Source of the DNA: Iodidimonas sp. SYSU 1G8
GTDB lineage: Bacteria; Pseudomonadota; Alphaproteobacteria; SMXS01
Direction: 5' to 3'
Assembly: GCF_039655775.1 (NCBI RefSeq)
Contig: NZ_JBBYXJ010000001.1
Location: 2,131,501-2,195,500, forward strand
Length of the DNA: 64,000 nt
The notes beneath the pieces were generated by a model. The model did not search any database. It was not told the origin of the DNA and was given only the letters and a program-made list of their open reading frames with translations. Shown piece by piece: positions 43,739-52,799 of the stretch. Position numbers and translations under genes: made by a program. The first letter of the stretch is position 1. Each line of letters begins with the position of its first letter.

Positions 43739-45529
43739 TTAGTAAACGCGGGCCTTGGGTTCGATGTAGCTCGCCTCGTCGGTGAGCGTATAGGTGTGCA
43801 CCGGCCGGTAATCGATGCTGACGTTACCGTCATCGTCGAGCCAGGCGAGGGTGTGTTTCATCCAGGTGGCGTCGTCCCGGTCCGGGAAATCCTCGCGGGC
43901 GTGAGCGCCGCGGCTTTCCTTGCGGTTTTCGGCCGAATACATGGTGACCATGGCCTGGCGGATCAGATTGTCGAGCTCGATGCTCTCGATAAGATCGCTG
44001 TTCCACACCAGCGAGCGGTCGGTGACGCGGATGTCGGCCATCTGGTCCCACACCTGCTTGATGAGGACCTTGCCTTCCTGGAGCACTTCACCGGTGCGGA
44101 ACACCGCGCAGTTGTTCTGCATGGTGCGCTGCATGTTGTTGCGGATCTGCGCCGTCGGCGTGCCGCCCTTGGCATAGCGGTAGTGATCCAGCAGGGCGAT
44201 GGCATTGGCGCCGGCGTCCTTGCCCAGATCCTTGTGCGGCGCGCCCGCCTTGATGATCTGGCCCGCGCGGTGACCAGCGGCGCGGCCGAACACCACGAGA
44301 TCGATCAGCGAGTTGGAGCCGAGACGGTTGGCGCCGTGCACCGACACGCAGGCCGCCTCGCCGACCGCCATCAGACCCGGCACGACCGTATCCGGCTCGC
44401 CGTTCTTCAGGGTCAGCACTTCGCCATGATAGTTGGTCTGCAGGCCGCCCATGTTGTAGTGGACCGTCGGCAGCACCGGGATCGGCTCCTTGGTCACGTC
44501 GACGCCCGAGAAGATGCGGGCCGATTCCGAGATGCCGGGCAGGCGTTCGTGCAGAACCGCCGGGTCCAGGTGATCCAGGTGCAGATAGATGTGATCCTTG
44601 TGCGGACCGACGCCGCGGCCTTCGCGGATTTCCACGGTCATGGACCGGCTGACCACGTCGCGCGACGCCAGATCGCGAGCCGAGGGCGCATAACGCTCCA
44701 TGAAGCGCTCGCCTTCGGAGTTGACGAGATAGCCGCCCTCGCCGCGCGCGCCTTCGGTGATCAGGCAGCCCGAGCCATAGATGCCGGTCGGGTGGAACTG
44801 GACGAATTCCATGTCCTGCAGCGGCAGTCCGGCGCGCAGCGCCATGCCGCCGCCATCGCCGGTGCAGGTATGCGCCGACGTGGCCGAGAAATAGGCGCGG
44901 CCATACCCGCCGGTCGCGAGCACGACCATGTGGGCGCGGAAGCGATGCAACTGGCCCGTCGCCATGTCGAGCGCGATCACGCCGCGGCACACGCCGTCGT
45001 CCATGATCAGGTCGAGGGCGAAGAACTCGATGAAGAACTGCGCGTCATGCTTCAGCGACTGCTGGTACAGCGTGTGCAGCATGGCGTGGCCAGTACGGTC
45101 GGCCGCCGCGCAGGTGCGCTGCGCCGCCGGGCCCTGGCCGAAATTGGTGGTCATGCCGCCGAAGGCACGCTGGTAGATCTTGCCTTCCTCGGTGCGCGAG
45201 AACGGGACACCGAAATGTTCCAGCTCGATCACGGCGGCAGGCGCTTCGCGGACCATGTACTCGATCGCGTCCTGGTCGCCGAGCCAGTCGGAGCCCTTGA
45301 CGGTGTCGTACATGTGCCAGCGCCAGTTGTCCTCGCCCATGTTGCCGAGCGAGGCGGCGATGCCGCCCTGCGCCGCGACGGTGTGCGAGCGGGTCGGGAA
45401 CACCTTGGTCAGGCAGGCGGTGCGCAGCCCCTGTTCGGCCATGCCCATGGTGGCGCGCAGACCGGAGCCGCCAGCGCCGACGACGACGACGTCATATTGA
45501 TGGTCGATGAGCGGGTAAGCCTGGCTCAT
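43739..45529 (-). CDS. sdhA: Succinate dehydrogenase flavoprotein subunit
   Basis: A catalytic subunit of about 596 residues. [15 protein letters not shown] binds FAD, and [10 protein letters not shown] holds the His (H49) that carries covalent FAD. The active-site blocks [21 protein letters not shown] and the C-terminal [16 protein letters not shown]-type segment (here [16 protein letters not shown]) are intact. I chose ATG 45529 ([13 protein letters not shown]) over an ATG five codons upstream; sdhD ends 4 nt before it. Confidence 0.98.
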   Translation of the reverse strand: MSQAYPLIDHQYDVVVVGAGGSGLRATMGMAEQGLRTACLTKVFPTRSHTVAAQGGIAASLGNMGEDNWRWHMYDTVKGSDWLGDQDAIEYMVREAPAAVIELEHFGVPFSRTEEGKIYQRAFGGMTTNFGQGPAAQRTCAAADRTGHAMLHTLYQQSLKHDAQFFIEFFALDLIMDDGVCRGVIALDMATGQLHRFRAHMVVLATGGYGRAYFSATSAHTCTGDGGGMALRAGLPLQDMEFVQFHPTGIYGSGCLITEGARGEGGYLVNSEGERFMERYAPSARDLASRDVVSRSMTVEIREGRGVGPHKDHIYLHLDHLDPAVLHERLPGISESARIFSGVDVTKEPIPVLPTVHYNMGGLQTNYHGEVLTLKNGEPDTVVPGLMAVGEAACVSVHGANRLGSNSLIDLVVFGRAAGHRAGQIIKAGAPHKDLGKDAGANAIALLDHYRYAKGGTPTAQIRNNMQRTMQNNCAVFRTGEVLQEGKVLIKQVWDQMADIRVTDRSLVWNSDLIESIELDNLIRQAMVTMYSAENRKESRGAHAREDFPDRDDATWMKHTLAWLDDDGNVSIDYRPVHTYTLTDEASYIEPKARVY

Positions 45530-45533
45530 GCGG

Positions 45534-45914
45534 TCAGCCTCCAAACGCGATCTTGAGTACGGCGAACGCCGCGACGGCGCCCGCCGCGAAACAACCGAAC
45601 GTATTGAGCATGTTGACGATCAGCTTGCTGCCCTCGCCATGCACGTAGTCCTCGATGATGACCTGCAAGCCCAGCTTCAGGTGATAGAAGCCGGCGATGA
45701 TCAGCAGCAGCATCATGATGGCCGGGAACGGGCGCGACAGCCAGTCCAGCACATCGTCCCGGCCCGCGCCCGTCAGGCAGACCAGCGACGCAACCAGATA
45801 GAGGGTCAGCGGCACCAGGGCGACGGCGCTGACGCGCTGCACCCAGAAATGATGCGTGCCTTCCTTGGCCGAACCGAGGCCGCGGACCTTGCCGAGTGGT
45901 GAACGCAGGCTCAT
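45534..45914 (-). CDS. sdhD: Succinate dehydrogenase membrane anchor subunit
   Basis: A 126-residue anchor with three membrane helices (about 30-50, 62-82, 100-122). The heme-ligand His region is [17 protein letters not shown] near residue 77. [20 protein letters not shown] at the start is typical of alphaproteobacterial SdhD. Its ATG overlaps the sdhC stop (ATGA). Confidence 0.94.
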   Translation of the reverse strand: MSLRSPLGKVRGLGSAKEGTHHFWVQRVSAVALVPLTLYLVASLVCLTGAGRDDVLDWLSRPFPAIMMLLLIIAGFYHLKLGLQVIIEDYVHGEGSKLIVNMLNTFGCFAAGAVAAFAVLKIAFGG

Positions 45915-46309
45915 CAGTAGCCTCCCGTCATGGTGAGGCCGATGCCCCAGGCCAGAACGGTCAGCACCACGGACCCGATCACCACCGCCCAGCCCGAACG
46001 GGTGGCGGTCGCGACGTCGAAGCCGTGGCCCACGTCCCACACCAGGTGGCGGATGCCGTTGAGAAGGTGGAACATCAAGGCCCACGTCACACCGAGCAGC
46101 AGGATCATGCCGACGATGCTGGCGCTGAACGCCTGGACGCATTCGAAGGCTTCATAGCTGGTCGCGGCGGCGATCAGCCACCAAGCGAGCCAAACGGCGC
46201 CCGCCGCCAGCCCCACGCCCGTGGCGCGGTGCAGGATCGAGCTCGCCATTGTAACGGTCCAGCGATAGACCTGTAGATGCGGTGAGACAGGGCGTTTAAC
46301 CTGCGCCAT
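45914..46309 (-). CDS. sdhC: Succinate dehydrogenase cytochrome b556 subunit
   Basis: A 131-residue membrane subunit with three helices. RPVSPHLQVYRW at the N-terminus and SILHRATGVGLAAG (quinone-site Ser/Arg region) are family signatures, and FHLLNGIRHLVWDVG near residue 85 contains the heme-ligand His. First gene of the operon. Confidence 0.96.
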   Translation of the reverse strand: MAQVKRPVSPHLQVYRWTVTMASSILHRATGVGLAAGAVWLAWWLIAAATSYEAFECVQAFSASIVGMILLLGVTWALMFHLLNGIRHLVWDVGHGFDVATATRSGWAVVIGSVVLTVLAWGIGLTMTGGY

Positions 46310-46351
46310 GACGGCTCCCCCGTTGACAGTCCCCGGTAAGATTGGCGCGCC

Positions 46352-46379
46352 ATATTAGTCGTGAGACTAGTCAGGTCAA
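46352..46379 (-). promoter_or_regulatory. Promoter of sdhCDAB with a palindrome in the spacer
   Basis: On the minus strand TTGACC (46374-46379) and TAATAT (46352-46357) are 16 nt apart, about 43 bp upstream of the sdhC ATG. The 8-bp palindrome GACTAGTC covers most of the spacer and part of the -35, so a dimeric regulator could act there. Confidence 0.62.
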
Positions 46380-46532
46380 CGCCATACTCCGATGTTCTGT
46401 CGCTTATACTCCGTTCATTCGTGCTGGTCAGCGCATAACGGCTATGCATGGAGCATTAAAGGGCTTCTTGTTGCGACTCGATTGCGTTTTGAGCGATTGG
46501 GGCTATCGTTGCAGACTGGAGGAACCCCGTCC

Positions 46533-47048
46533 GTGATCACCCAGTCCGGCATTTCGATCCGCCCCGGCAACGCCGCCGATGCCGAAGGTATCGCGCAGGT
46601 GCACGTGGAGACGTGGCGCGACACCTATCGCGGCATCCTGCCGGCACGGGTCCTGTCGGCGCAGACCTATGCGCGGCGCCTTGCCCTGTGGCGGCAGACG
46701 CTCAGCCGTGACGCGGAACGGCTGGTGCTCGTGGCGGAAAGCGGGCGCCAGATCGTCGGCTTCGCCACCAGCGGCCGCAACCGGTCGCCTGGCGTTCCGT
46801 TCACCGCCGAGATGTATACCCTCTATGTCCTGGAAGACTGGCAGAGCGAGGGCATCGGCCATGCCCTTTTCCGGCAGTCCTGCGCGCTGCTGGCCAAGGA
46901 TGGTCACCGCAATCTGCTGACCTGGGTGCTGACCGAGAATCCGTCCGTCGGCTTCTACGAATGGCTGGGCGGCATCCCCGTAGCCGAACGCGACGAACGC
47001 TTCGGCCTCGCCATTCTGCGGCAGCGCGGCTACGGCTGGTGGCTGTAG
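46533..47048 (+). CDS. GNAT-family N-acetyltransferase
   Basis: A 171-residue acetyltransferase. ISIRPGNAADAEGIAQVHVETWRDTY opens the fold (residues 6-31), EMYTLYVLEDWQSEGIGHALF carries the acetyl-CoA motif A (usual Q/RxxGxG/A appears as QSEGIG), and a GFYEWLGG(I) block follows. Substrate unknown. GTG start at 46533 with GGAGGAA at 46518-46524; the frame extends upstream without any ribosome-binding site. Divergent from sdhC. Confidence 0.88.
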   Translation: MITQSGISIRPGNAADAEGIAQVHVETWRDTYRGILPARVLSAQTYARRLALWRQTLSRDAERLVLVAESGRQIVGFATSGRNRSPGVPFTAEMYTLYVLEDWQSEGIGHALFRQSCALLAKDGHRNLLTWVLTENPSVGFYEWLGGIPVAERDERFGLAILRQRGYGWWL

Positions 47049-47064
47049 CGGCCTGCTGACATGA

Positions 47065-47087
47065 AGAAGGCCCGCGAGCGGGCCTTC
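47065..47087. terminator. Hairpin between convergent GNAT and mesaconyl-CoA hydratase genes
   Basis: GAAGGCCCG/CGGGCCTTC with a 4-nt loop lies midway between the two stops. The T tract (TTCGTTTGG) on the plus strand is short, so it may end both transcripts weakly. Confidence 0.6.
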
Positions 47088-47113
47088 GTTTGGAATCGGT
47101 GCGCCTCGATGCG

Positions 47114-48166
47114 TCAGCCGCGCGGCATCAGCACCCAGTAATCCAGATCCAGCACGACGGCCGCGTGATCCTTGCCGTCAGCGCCCTTGTCGGGAAAATC
47201 CGTGGCGGGCTGGTTCTTGACGCCCACGGTGCGAATGCGCAGCGCGCCGATGTCCGGCCGGCCGGGGATCTCGGCCTTGTCGAGCACTTCCGACCACGCG
47301 AAGATCGTGTCGCCGGCAAAGCTGGGCGCCACGTGACGGCCGCCATTCAGCGCGGCGATGAAAGAAGCGTTGCCCAGCCCGTTGAAGCTGATGGCGCGGG
47401 CCAGCGAAATGATGTGGCCGCCATAGATCAGCCGCTTGCCGAAGCGGCTTTCGGCCTGCATCACCTGGTTGAAGTGGACCCGCGCCGTGTTCTGGTACAG
47501 GCGCGTCGCGAGCATGTGCTCGGCTTCCTCCATGGTGATGCCGTCCACATGGTCGATCTTCTCGCCCACCGAATAGTCGTTCCACAGATGAGCGGAGCCC
47601 GACAGGACCGTGTCATAGGCCGAGAAGTCCAGCTCCTCAGGCACCACCAGATCGCGCGCCGCGACGGCGGCGGGCAGCTCGGGAATGGTTTCCGCCGGAG
47701 CCGGCGCGTTGACGTCGCCCTTGTTGACCATCACCCAGCGCACGTAGTCCAGCACGACCTCGTCGGCCTGGTTGGTGCCCGTGGAGCGGACATAGACCAC
47801 GCCCGCCTTGCCGTTTGACAGCTCGCGCAGGCCGATCACCTGCGAGACCGCCGTCAGCGTGTCGCCCGGGTACACGGGGCGCAGGAAACGGCCGTCCGCA
47901 TAGCCCAGATTGGCCACCGCGTTGAGCGAGATGTCGGGTACCGTCTTGCCAAAGACGAAATGGAACGTCAGGAAATCGTCCAGCGGCGCGGCGGCCAGCC
48001 CCAGATCCATGGCGAACGGATCGGAGCAATTGACCGCGAAACGCGACCCGTAGAGCGCCGTGTAGAGCGCGACATCGCCCTCGGTCACCGTCCGCGGTGT
48101 CGCGTGGACGATCTCCTGGCCCAGGGTGAAGTCCTCGAAGAAATTGCCGCGCGCGGTCTTGGTCAT
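47114..48166 (-). CDS. mch: Mesaconyl-CoA hydratase (beta-methylmalyl-CoA dehydratase)
   Basis: A 350-residue protein with two hot-dog MaoC-type halves. It has FEDFTLGQEIVHATPRTVTEGDVALYTALYGSRFAVN at the start (described in part), and RLIYGGHIISLARAISFNGLGNA with the second-half signature. This architecture and length match Mch of the ethylmalonyl-CoA pathway, which hydrates mesaconyl-CoA to beta-methylmalyl-CoA. The next gene, a CoA-ester lyase homologue, lies 1 nt upstream in the same operon, supporting the pathway. Together they suggest acetate assimilation without a glyoxylate shunt. Confidence 0.88.
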   Translation of the reverse strand: MTKTARGNFFEDFTLGQEIVHATPRTVTEGDVALYTALYGSRFAVNCSDPFAMDLGLAAAPLDDFLTFHFVFGKTVPDISLNAVANLGYADGRFLRPVYPGDTLTAVSQVIGLRELSNGKAGVVYVRSTGTNQADEVVLDYVRWVMVNKGDVNAPAPAETIPELPAAVAARDLVVPEELDFSAYDTVLSGSAHLWNDYSVGEKIDHVDGITMEEAEHMLATRLYQNTARVHFNQVMQAESRFGKRLIYGGHIISLARAISFNGLGNASFIAALNGGRHVAPSFAGDTIFAWSEVLDKAEIPGRPDIGALRIRTVGVKNQPATDFPDKGADGKDHAAVVLDLDYWVLMPRG

Positions 48167-48167
48167 G

Positions 48168-49052
48168 TCAGGCGCTCGCTTCCTGGAGGTTGTGGATCGC
48201 CTCGGCCAGCGCGACCACGCGCTTGGCGTTCTCCACGTGAAGATTCTCGACCAGCTTGCCGTCGACGACCACGACGCCCTTGCCTTCCTTCTCGGCTTCG
48301 GCGAAGGCTTCGATGATCCGGCGCGACAGATCGACCTCGGCGGCGTCGGGCGCGTAGACCTCGTTGCAAGGATCGACCTGCGACGGATGGATCAGCGTCT
48401 TGCCGTCGAAGCCGAATTCCAGGCCCTGCACGCAGGCATCGCGGAAGCCGCCCGCGTCCTGAAGGTCCAGATAGACGCCGTCGAGGATGGCGAGGCCTTC
48501 CGCGCGAGCCGCCAGGATGCACAGCGACAGGCTGGTCAGCATGGGCAGGCGCAGCGGCGTGTGGCGGGCATGCACGTCCTTCACCAGATCGGACGTGCCC
48601 ATCACCAGCGCGGCGACGCGAGAGGAGGCCGCGGCGATCTCCTGCACCCGCAGCACGCCGCGCGGCGTTTCGATCATGCACCAGATCGCCGTGGTGGCGA
48701 GCGCGCCGCTGGCGTCCATCAGGCTTTCCAGCTCATGCACCATCTCGGCCGATTCGACCTTCGGGATCAGGATCGCGTCGGGCTGCGCCGCGCAGGCCGC
48801 CTTCACGTCCTCGACGCCCCAGGGCGTGTCCAGGCCGTTGCAGCGGATGATCATCTCGCGGCCGCCATAGCCGCCACCGATCACCGAATTGCACACGGTC
48901 TCGCGCGCGGCGGCCTTGGCGTCCGGCGCCACGGCGTCCTCGAGATCGAGAATGATTGCGTCGGCCGGAATGCTCTTGGCCTTTTCCTGCGCGCGAGCGT
49001 TGGAGCCCGGCATGTAAAGCACGCTGCGGCGAGGACGGAAAGTGGCGGCCAT
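48168..49052 (-). CDS. mcl2: CoA-ester lyase family protein, Mcl2-like ((3S)-malyl-CoA thioesterase)
   Basis: A 294-residue CitE/HpcH-type TIM-barrel protein. It has PRRSVLYMPGSNARAQEKA, IILDLEDAVAPD (metal Asp/Glu region), MIETPRGVLRVQEIA, and a C-terminal block VVVDGKLVENLHVENAKRV. That ending is closer to what I recall of Rhodobacter Mcl2, which hydrolyses malyl-CoA, than to the Mcl1 lyase. ATG 49052 is the natural start; the frame upstream is open only by chance. Its partner mch follows. Lyase activity (Mcl1) cannot be excluded. Confidence 0.8.
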   Translation of the reverse strand: MAATFRPRRSVLYMPGSNARAQEKAKSIPADAIILDLEDAVAPDAKAAARETVCNSVIGGGYGGREMIIRCNGLDTPWGVEDVKAACAAQPDAILIPKVESAEMVHELESLMDASGALATTAIWCMIETPRGVLRVQEIAAASSRVAALVMGTSDLVKDVHARHTPLRLPMLTSLSLCILAARAEGLAILDGVYLDLQDAGGFRDACVQGLEFGFDGKTLIHPSQVDPCNEVYAPDAAEVDLSRRIIEAFAEAEKEGKGVVVVDGKLVENLHVENAKRVVALAEAIHNLQEASA

Positions 49053-49147
49053 GGGAGACTCTCCTGCTGACGGATGGTTTTGGTGGCGCCAACCTAGAGG
49101 CGGTTCGCACCCGTGGTAAAGTTCAATTTCCGCGCGGGCCGCACCTT

Positions 49148-49474
49148 CTAGGCGCAGACCTTGAGCAGCACCGCCGGGACACCCGTCCACAGGGTGGCGC
49201 CGGCCGCCGCGACGGCGAGAACCAGCGAGACCCGCCGGATGAACACCGCACCGCCCGACGCTCCTCGCACGCGGCGCGCAAACCACCAGACCAGCAGCCC
49301 GTGGGCGATCAGGTGCAGCGCCAGCACCGCGATCATGCCGCCCCGCGCGAACGGCGCGCCGCCCGCCGCGCACAGCGCGCCATGCAGGCCATAGAAGGCG
49401 ATGAACGCCGAACTCCAGATGCCGAACCCGGCGATCAGGCCGAGCGTCTCGGCCGGCTGGGCACCCTTGATCAT
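49148..49474 (-). CDS. Small membrane protein of the oxidase operon
   Basis: A 108-residue protein with three predicted membrane helices (about 10-28, 42-64, 84-103: LIAGFGIWSSAFIAFYGL; MIAVLALHLIAHGLLVWW; VLAVAAAGATLWTGV). Its ATG overlaps the stop of the fused oxidase gene (ATGA), so it is co-translated and probably a small subunit or assembly partner. I do not recognise a named family. Confidence 0.75.
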   Translation of the reverse strand: MIKGAQPAETLGLIAGFGIWSSAFIAFYGLHGALCAAGGAPFARGGMIAVLALHLIAHGLLVWWFARRVRGASGGAVFIRRVSLVLAVAAAGATLWTGVPAVLLKVCA

Positions 49475-51987
49475 GCGCCGGCCCATCGCGGCAACCCGTG
49501 GACCAGCACCAGAATTACCAGGCCGGTCAGGGCGGCGTACCGCCAGAACATGTCCTGGTTGACGGCGTCGATGGCCCGCATGGCCGACATGAACCCCGCC
49601 CGGCTGCGCAGGAAGCTGTAGGCCGAGGCGATGGCGGCGATCAGCGCATGAAAAGCGCCATAGCCCGCCAGCACCGCCACGACCGCGCCATAGGCATGCT
49701 CGGTCGGCGGCGGCGCCAGCCAGAAGGGCACCGCGAGGAACCCGGCCATGGCGAGCACACCGGCTATGGCGGCGGCCAGCAGCGCCGCCTCGCGTCCCGC
49801 CGCCGACCCGCGCGCGTTGCAGGCCCGCGCCCGCCGCGCCGCGAGGACGGCGACCGACAGGGCGAGCGTGGTCGCGGCAGGCACGCCCAGGCCGGGATCG
49901 ACCAGACGCGGCGGCGGCCAGTTCGGCGCGATCAGCCACAGGAACAGATAGCCGAACACCAGCGCCGCGAAGAACGCGGCATCCACCGTCAGCGTGAACA
50001 CCATCGCCCACCACGCCGTCGAACGGTCGCTGGCCGCGTGAGGCAGGACATGTTCGCCGAAGCCGATATCGATGGGCTCGGGGTCCTCGCGCAATCCCGA
50101 GCGCCACATCCAGATCAGGCTGAGCGCCAGCACCGCCACCGCGCCGATGGCCGAGAGCCAGTAGAGCTTGAACAGGAACGCGACGAAGAACAGCCCCGTC
50201 GCCAGCGCCGCGACCAGCGGCAGATAGGAGGGACCGGGCAGGACCAGAACCTGGTCCGGCTGTCCCGTCACCGGATCGACGCACAATGTCTCGCGCCGGT
50301 TGCGCGGTGCCCCGGCGAGATATCCCGCGCCAGCGGCAAGCGCGGCAGGCAGCGACGGATCGTGATGCAGCGGATCGCGGTGCTCGATTTTCGGAATGCT
50401 GGCGATGTTGTAAGTCGTCGGCGGGATCGCCATCGCCCACTCCAGCGTTCCCGCGCGCCACGGGTTCTTCTTCGCGTGAGGCGCGAAACGCCATTGCAGC
50501 ACCAGGTCGATCAGCACCATGGCGAAGCCGATCGCCATCACGAAGCCGCCGATCGACGAAATCAGGTTGAGCGTATCCCAGCCCAGCCCGCCCGGATAGG
50601 TATAGACCCGGCGCGGCATGCCCAGCAGCCCGGTCAAATGCATCAGCAGGAAGCCGGCATGGAAGCCGGTGAACACCACCCAGAAGGCGGTTTTCCCCAG
50701 CCCGGTGTCCGAGCGCCGGCCGGTGATGTGCGGCAGCCAGTAATAGATACCCGCCATGGCCGGAAACACGAAACCGCCGATCAGCACATAATGGAGGTGC
50801 GCGACGATGAAATGGGTGTCGTGCGCCTGCCAGTCGAACGGCACCACCGCCACCATCACCCCGGTCAGCCCGCCGGCCACGAAGGTGAAGAAGAAGCCGA
50901 GCACATACAGCATGGGCAAGGTCAGCCGCGGCCTTCCGGACAGCAGGGTCGCCAGCCACGCGAAGACCTGGACCGCCGTCGGCACCACGACCAGCAGGCT
51001 CGCCGCCGAGAAGAACGCCAGCGACAGATGCGGAATGCCCGTGGTGAACATGTGATGCACCCACAGCCCGAAGCTGATGAACGCCTGCGCGATCAACGCG
51101 CCGACGATCCAGCCGTAACCGATGATCGGCCGTCCCGCGAACACCGGAATGATGGTCGAGATCACGCCCGCCGCGGGCAGGAAGATGATGTAGACCTCGG
51201 GATGGCCGAACAGCCAGAACAGATGCTGCCACAGCAGCGGATCGCCGCCGCGCGTCGGGTCGAAGAACGGCAGCCCGAACGCCCGCTCCAGCTCCAGCAA
51301 TATGCTGCCCAGGATCAGCGGCGGAAAGCCCACCAGCATCATGGCGGCCGTGACCCAGAGGTACCAGCACAGCAGCGGCATGCGGGCCAGCGACATGCCT
51401 CCCGCCCGCACCTTCAGCACGGTGACCATGAACTCGATCGCGGCGCAGACGGCCGACACCTCGACGAAGGTGACCCCGATCAGCCACAGATCCGAATTGA
51501 TCCCGGGCGAGAACGGCTTGGACGACAGCGGCGTGTACATGAACCAGCCGCTGTCGGGCGCCACGCCCGCCAGCATGCCGATGATCAGCAGCAGCCCGCC
51601 GAACAGATAGCACCAGTAGCCGAAGGCGCCGAGGCGCGGGAACGCGAGATCCCGCGTCCCCAGCAGCTTGGGCAGCATGTAGATGGTAAAGCCCTCGATC
51701 AGCGGAATGGCGAACAGGAACATCATCACCGTGCCGTGCATGGTGAAGACCTGGCTGTAGCTCGCCGCGTCGAGGAACTGGGTATGCGGACCGGCAAGCT
51801 GCGCGCGGATCAGCATGGCGAGGACGCCGCCGATCAGGAAATAGACCAGCGCCGTGACCATGAACCGCTTGCCGATCACCGAGTGATTGACGTCGGCGAG
51901 GAACCCGAATCGGCCCGGCGGCGCATCCCACAGCGGCTGGAGCAGACGGTGCAGCCGCAGCGCCTGCCTGTGCGTGTCCTTCATCAT
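49471..51987 (-). CDS. ctaD: Cytochrome c oxidase subunit I-III fusion
   Basis: An 838-residue fusion. Residues 1 to about 560 are COX1 with heme a and a3/CuB ligands in MHGTVMMF, GHPEVYIIF (with the Glu and cross-linked Tyr of A1-type enzymes), HHMFTTG and HDTHFIVAHLHYV. A linker holds an NRRETLCVDPVTG segment. Residues about 600 to 838 are a COX3-like part with several membrane helices (TVDAAFFAALVFGYLFLWL, QDMFWRYAALTGLVILVLVH). Separate ctaD and ctaE genes are the norm, while caa3-type enzymes often have this fusion. ATG 51987 overlaps the coxB stop. Confidence 0.94.
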   Translation of the reverse strand: MMKDTHRQALRLHRLLQPLWDAPPGRFGFLADVNHSVIGKRFMVTALVYFLIGGVLAMLIRAQLAGPHTQFLDAASYSQVFTMHGTVMMFLFAIPLIEGFTIYMLPKLLGTRDLAFPRLGAFGYWCYLFGGLLLIIGMLAGVAPDSGWFMYTPLSSKPFSPGINSDLWLIGVTFVEVSAVCAAIEFMVTVLKVRAGGMSLARMPLLCWYLWVTAAMMLVGFPPLILGSILLELERAFGLPFFDPTRGGDPLLWQHLFWLFGHPEVYIIFLPAAGVISTIIPVFAGRPIIGYGWIVGALIAQAFISFGLWVHHMFTTGIPHLSLAFFSAASLLVVVPTAVQVFAWLATLLSGRPRLTLPMLYVLGFFFTFVAGGLTGVMVAVVPFDWQAHDTHFIVAHLHYVLIGGFVFPAMAGIYYWLPHITGRRSDTGLGKTAFWVVFTGFHAGFLLMHLTGLLGMPRRVYTYPGGLGWDTLNLISSIGGFVMAIGFAMVLIDLVLQWRFAPHAKKNPWRAGTLEWAMAIPPTTYNIASIPKIEHRDPLHHDPSLPAALAAGAGYLAGAPRNRRETLCVDPVTGQPDQVLVLPGPSYLPLVAALATGLFFVAFLFKLYWLSAIGAVAVLALSLIWMWRSGLREDPEPIDIGFGEHVLPHAASDRSTAWWAMVFTLTVDAAFFAALVFGYLFLWLIAPNWPPPRLVDPGLGVPAATTLALSVAVLAARRARACNARGSAAGREAALLAAAIAGVLAMAGFLAVPFWLAPPPTEHAYGAVVAVLAGYGAFHALIAAIASAYSFLRSRAGFMSAMRAIDAVNQDMFWRYAALTGLVILVLVHGLPRWAGA

Positions 51988-52799
51988 GGCGCCACTCCCA
52001 GCCAGCGCAGGACATTCTCGTAGGCGGCCCTGATCTGCCGCGAGACAGGCGGCGGCCTGTCGTCATGGAACACCAGAGGCGGCGCGGCGGCGGCGCCCGA
52101 GGCAGCCAGCGCCGCGTCGTAGTCGCCGGCCGCGTGGGCGCGCACGAGGAAATTCATGTGCGCGTGTCCCACCCCGCAATATTCGGCGCACAGTCCGGCA
52201 TAGGTGCCGGGCGCATCGGCGGCGAGCACGATACGGTTGGTCTTGCCCGGAACCGCGTCGATCTTGCCGCCCAGCCGGGGCACCCAGAAGGCGTGGATGA
52301 CGTCCGCGCTCGTCACCCTCACCTGGAACGGCTGGCCGGCCGGGACATGCAGGACGTTGAGCGTCGTCAGGCCCGCGTCCGGGTAGCGGAATTCCCAGCC
52401 GAATCGCACCGCATGGGCATGAATCACCGGCATCTGGTTCGCGCCACGCGCCAGCAGATGTTCGCCCCGGAACAGCGCCCAGCCCAGCAGAAGCCCCATG
52501 ACGAGGACGGGAAACACCAGCCCGCCCCCGACCAGCATCAGGTTCTTCGGCACGTCGCGCCCGCCCCGACGGAGCGAGACCAGCACAGCACCCATCACGC
52601 CGGCAAGGATGACGAGAGCACCGGCGAACATGACCCACCAGATTTCCGCGACGTCGCGCGCGGCCGGCCCCGCCGGGTCCAGCGTGGACAGCGGACCCGC
52701 GCAACCGCCAAGGCCCAGCGCCGCCACGGCGAGCCATGGGGAACCCCACGGGATCGCCCGCGTTGGCTGGACATGGTCAAACACAATGAATCGCGGCAT
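51984..52799 (-). CDS. ctaC: Cytochrome c oxidase subunit II (lipoprotein, no fused cytochrome c)
   Basis: A 271-residue subunit II. The lipobox LGGC is near residue 35, then one or two membrane helices (WWVMFAGALVILAGVMG; LVFPVLVMGLLLGWALF), then the CuA domain with VIHAFWVPRLGGK and CAEYCGVGHAHM, containing the CuA Cys, His and Met. There is no C-terminal CxxCH, so it lacks the cytochrome c domain of classical caa3 enzymes. ATG 52799 lies 27 nt inside the divergent DUF2231 gene; a GTG at 52787 is also possible. Confidence 0.92.
   Translation of the reverse strand: MPRFIVFDHVQPTRAIPWGSPWLAVAALGLGGCAGPLSTLDPAGPAARDVAEIWWVMFAGALVILAGVMGAVLVSLRRGGRDVPKNLMLVGGGLVFPVLVMGLLLGWALFRGEHLLARGANQMPVIHAHAVRFGWEFRYPDAGLTTLNVLHVPAGQPFQVRVTSADVIHAFWVPRLGGKIDAVPGKTNRIVLAADAPGTYAGLCAEYCGVGHAHMNFLVRAHAAGDYDAALAASGAAAAPPLVFHDDRPPPVSRQIRAAYENVLRWLGVAP

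Noticed and set aside
47065-47087. A strong bidirectional intrinsic terminator
   Set aside because: Stem is good but T tracts on both strands are short, so only a weak terminator is claimed.
49498-52023. An open plus-strand frame of about 840 codons opposite the oxidase genes
   Set aside because: Its composition is almost all Arg, Gln, His and Asp, the mirror of membrane-protein codons; no start signal or domain is present.
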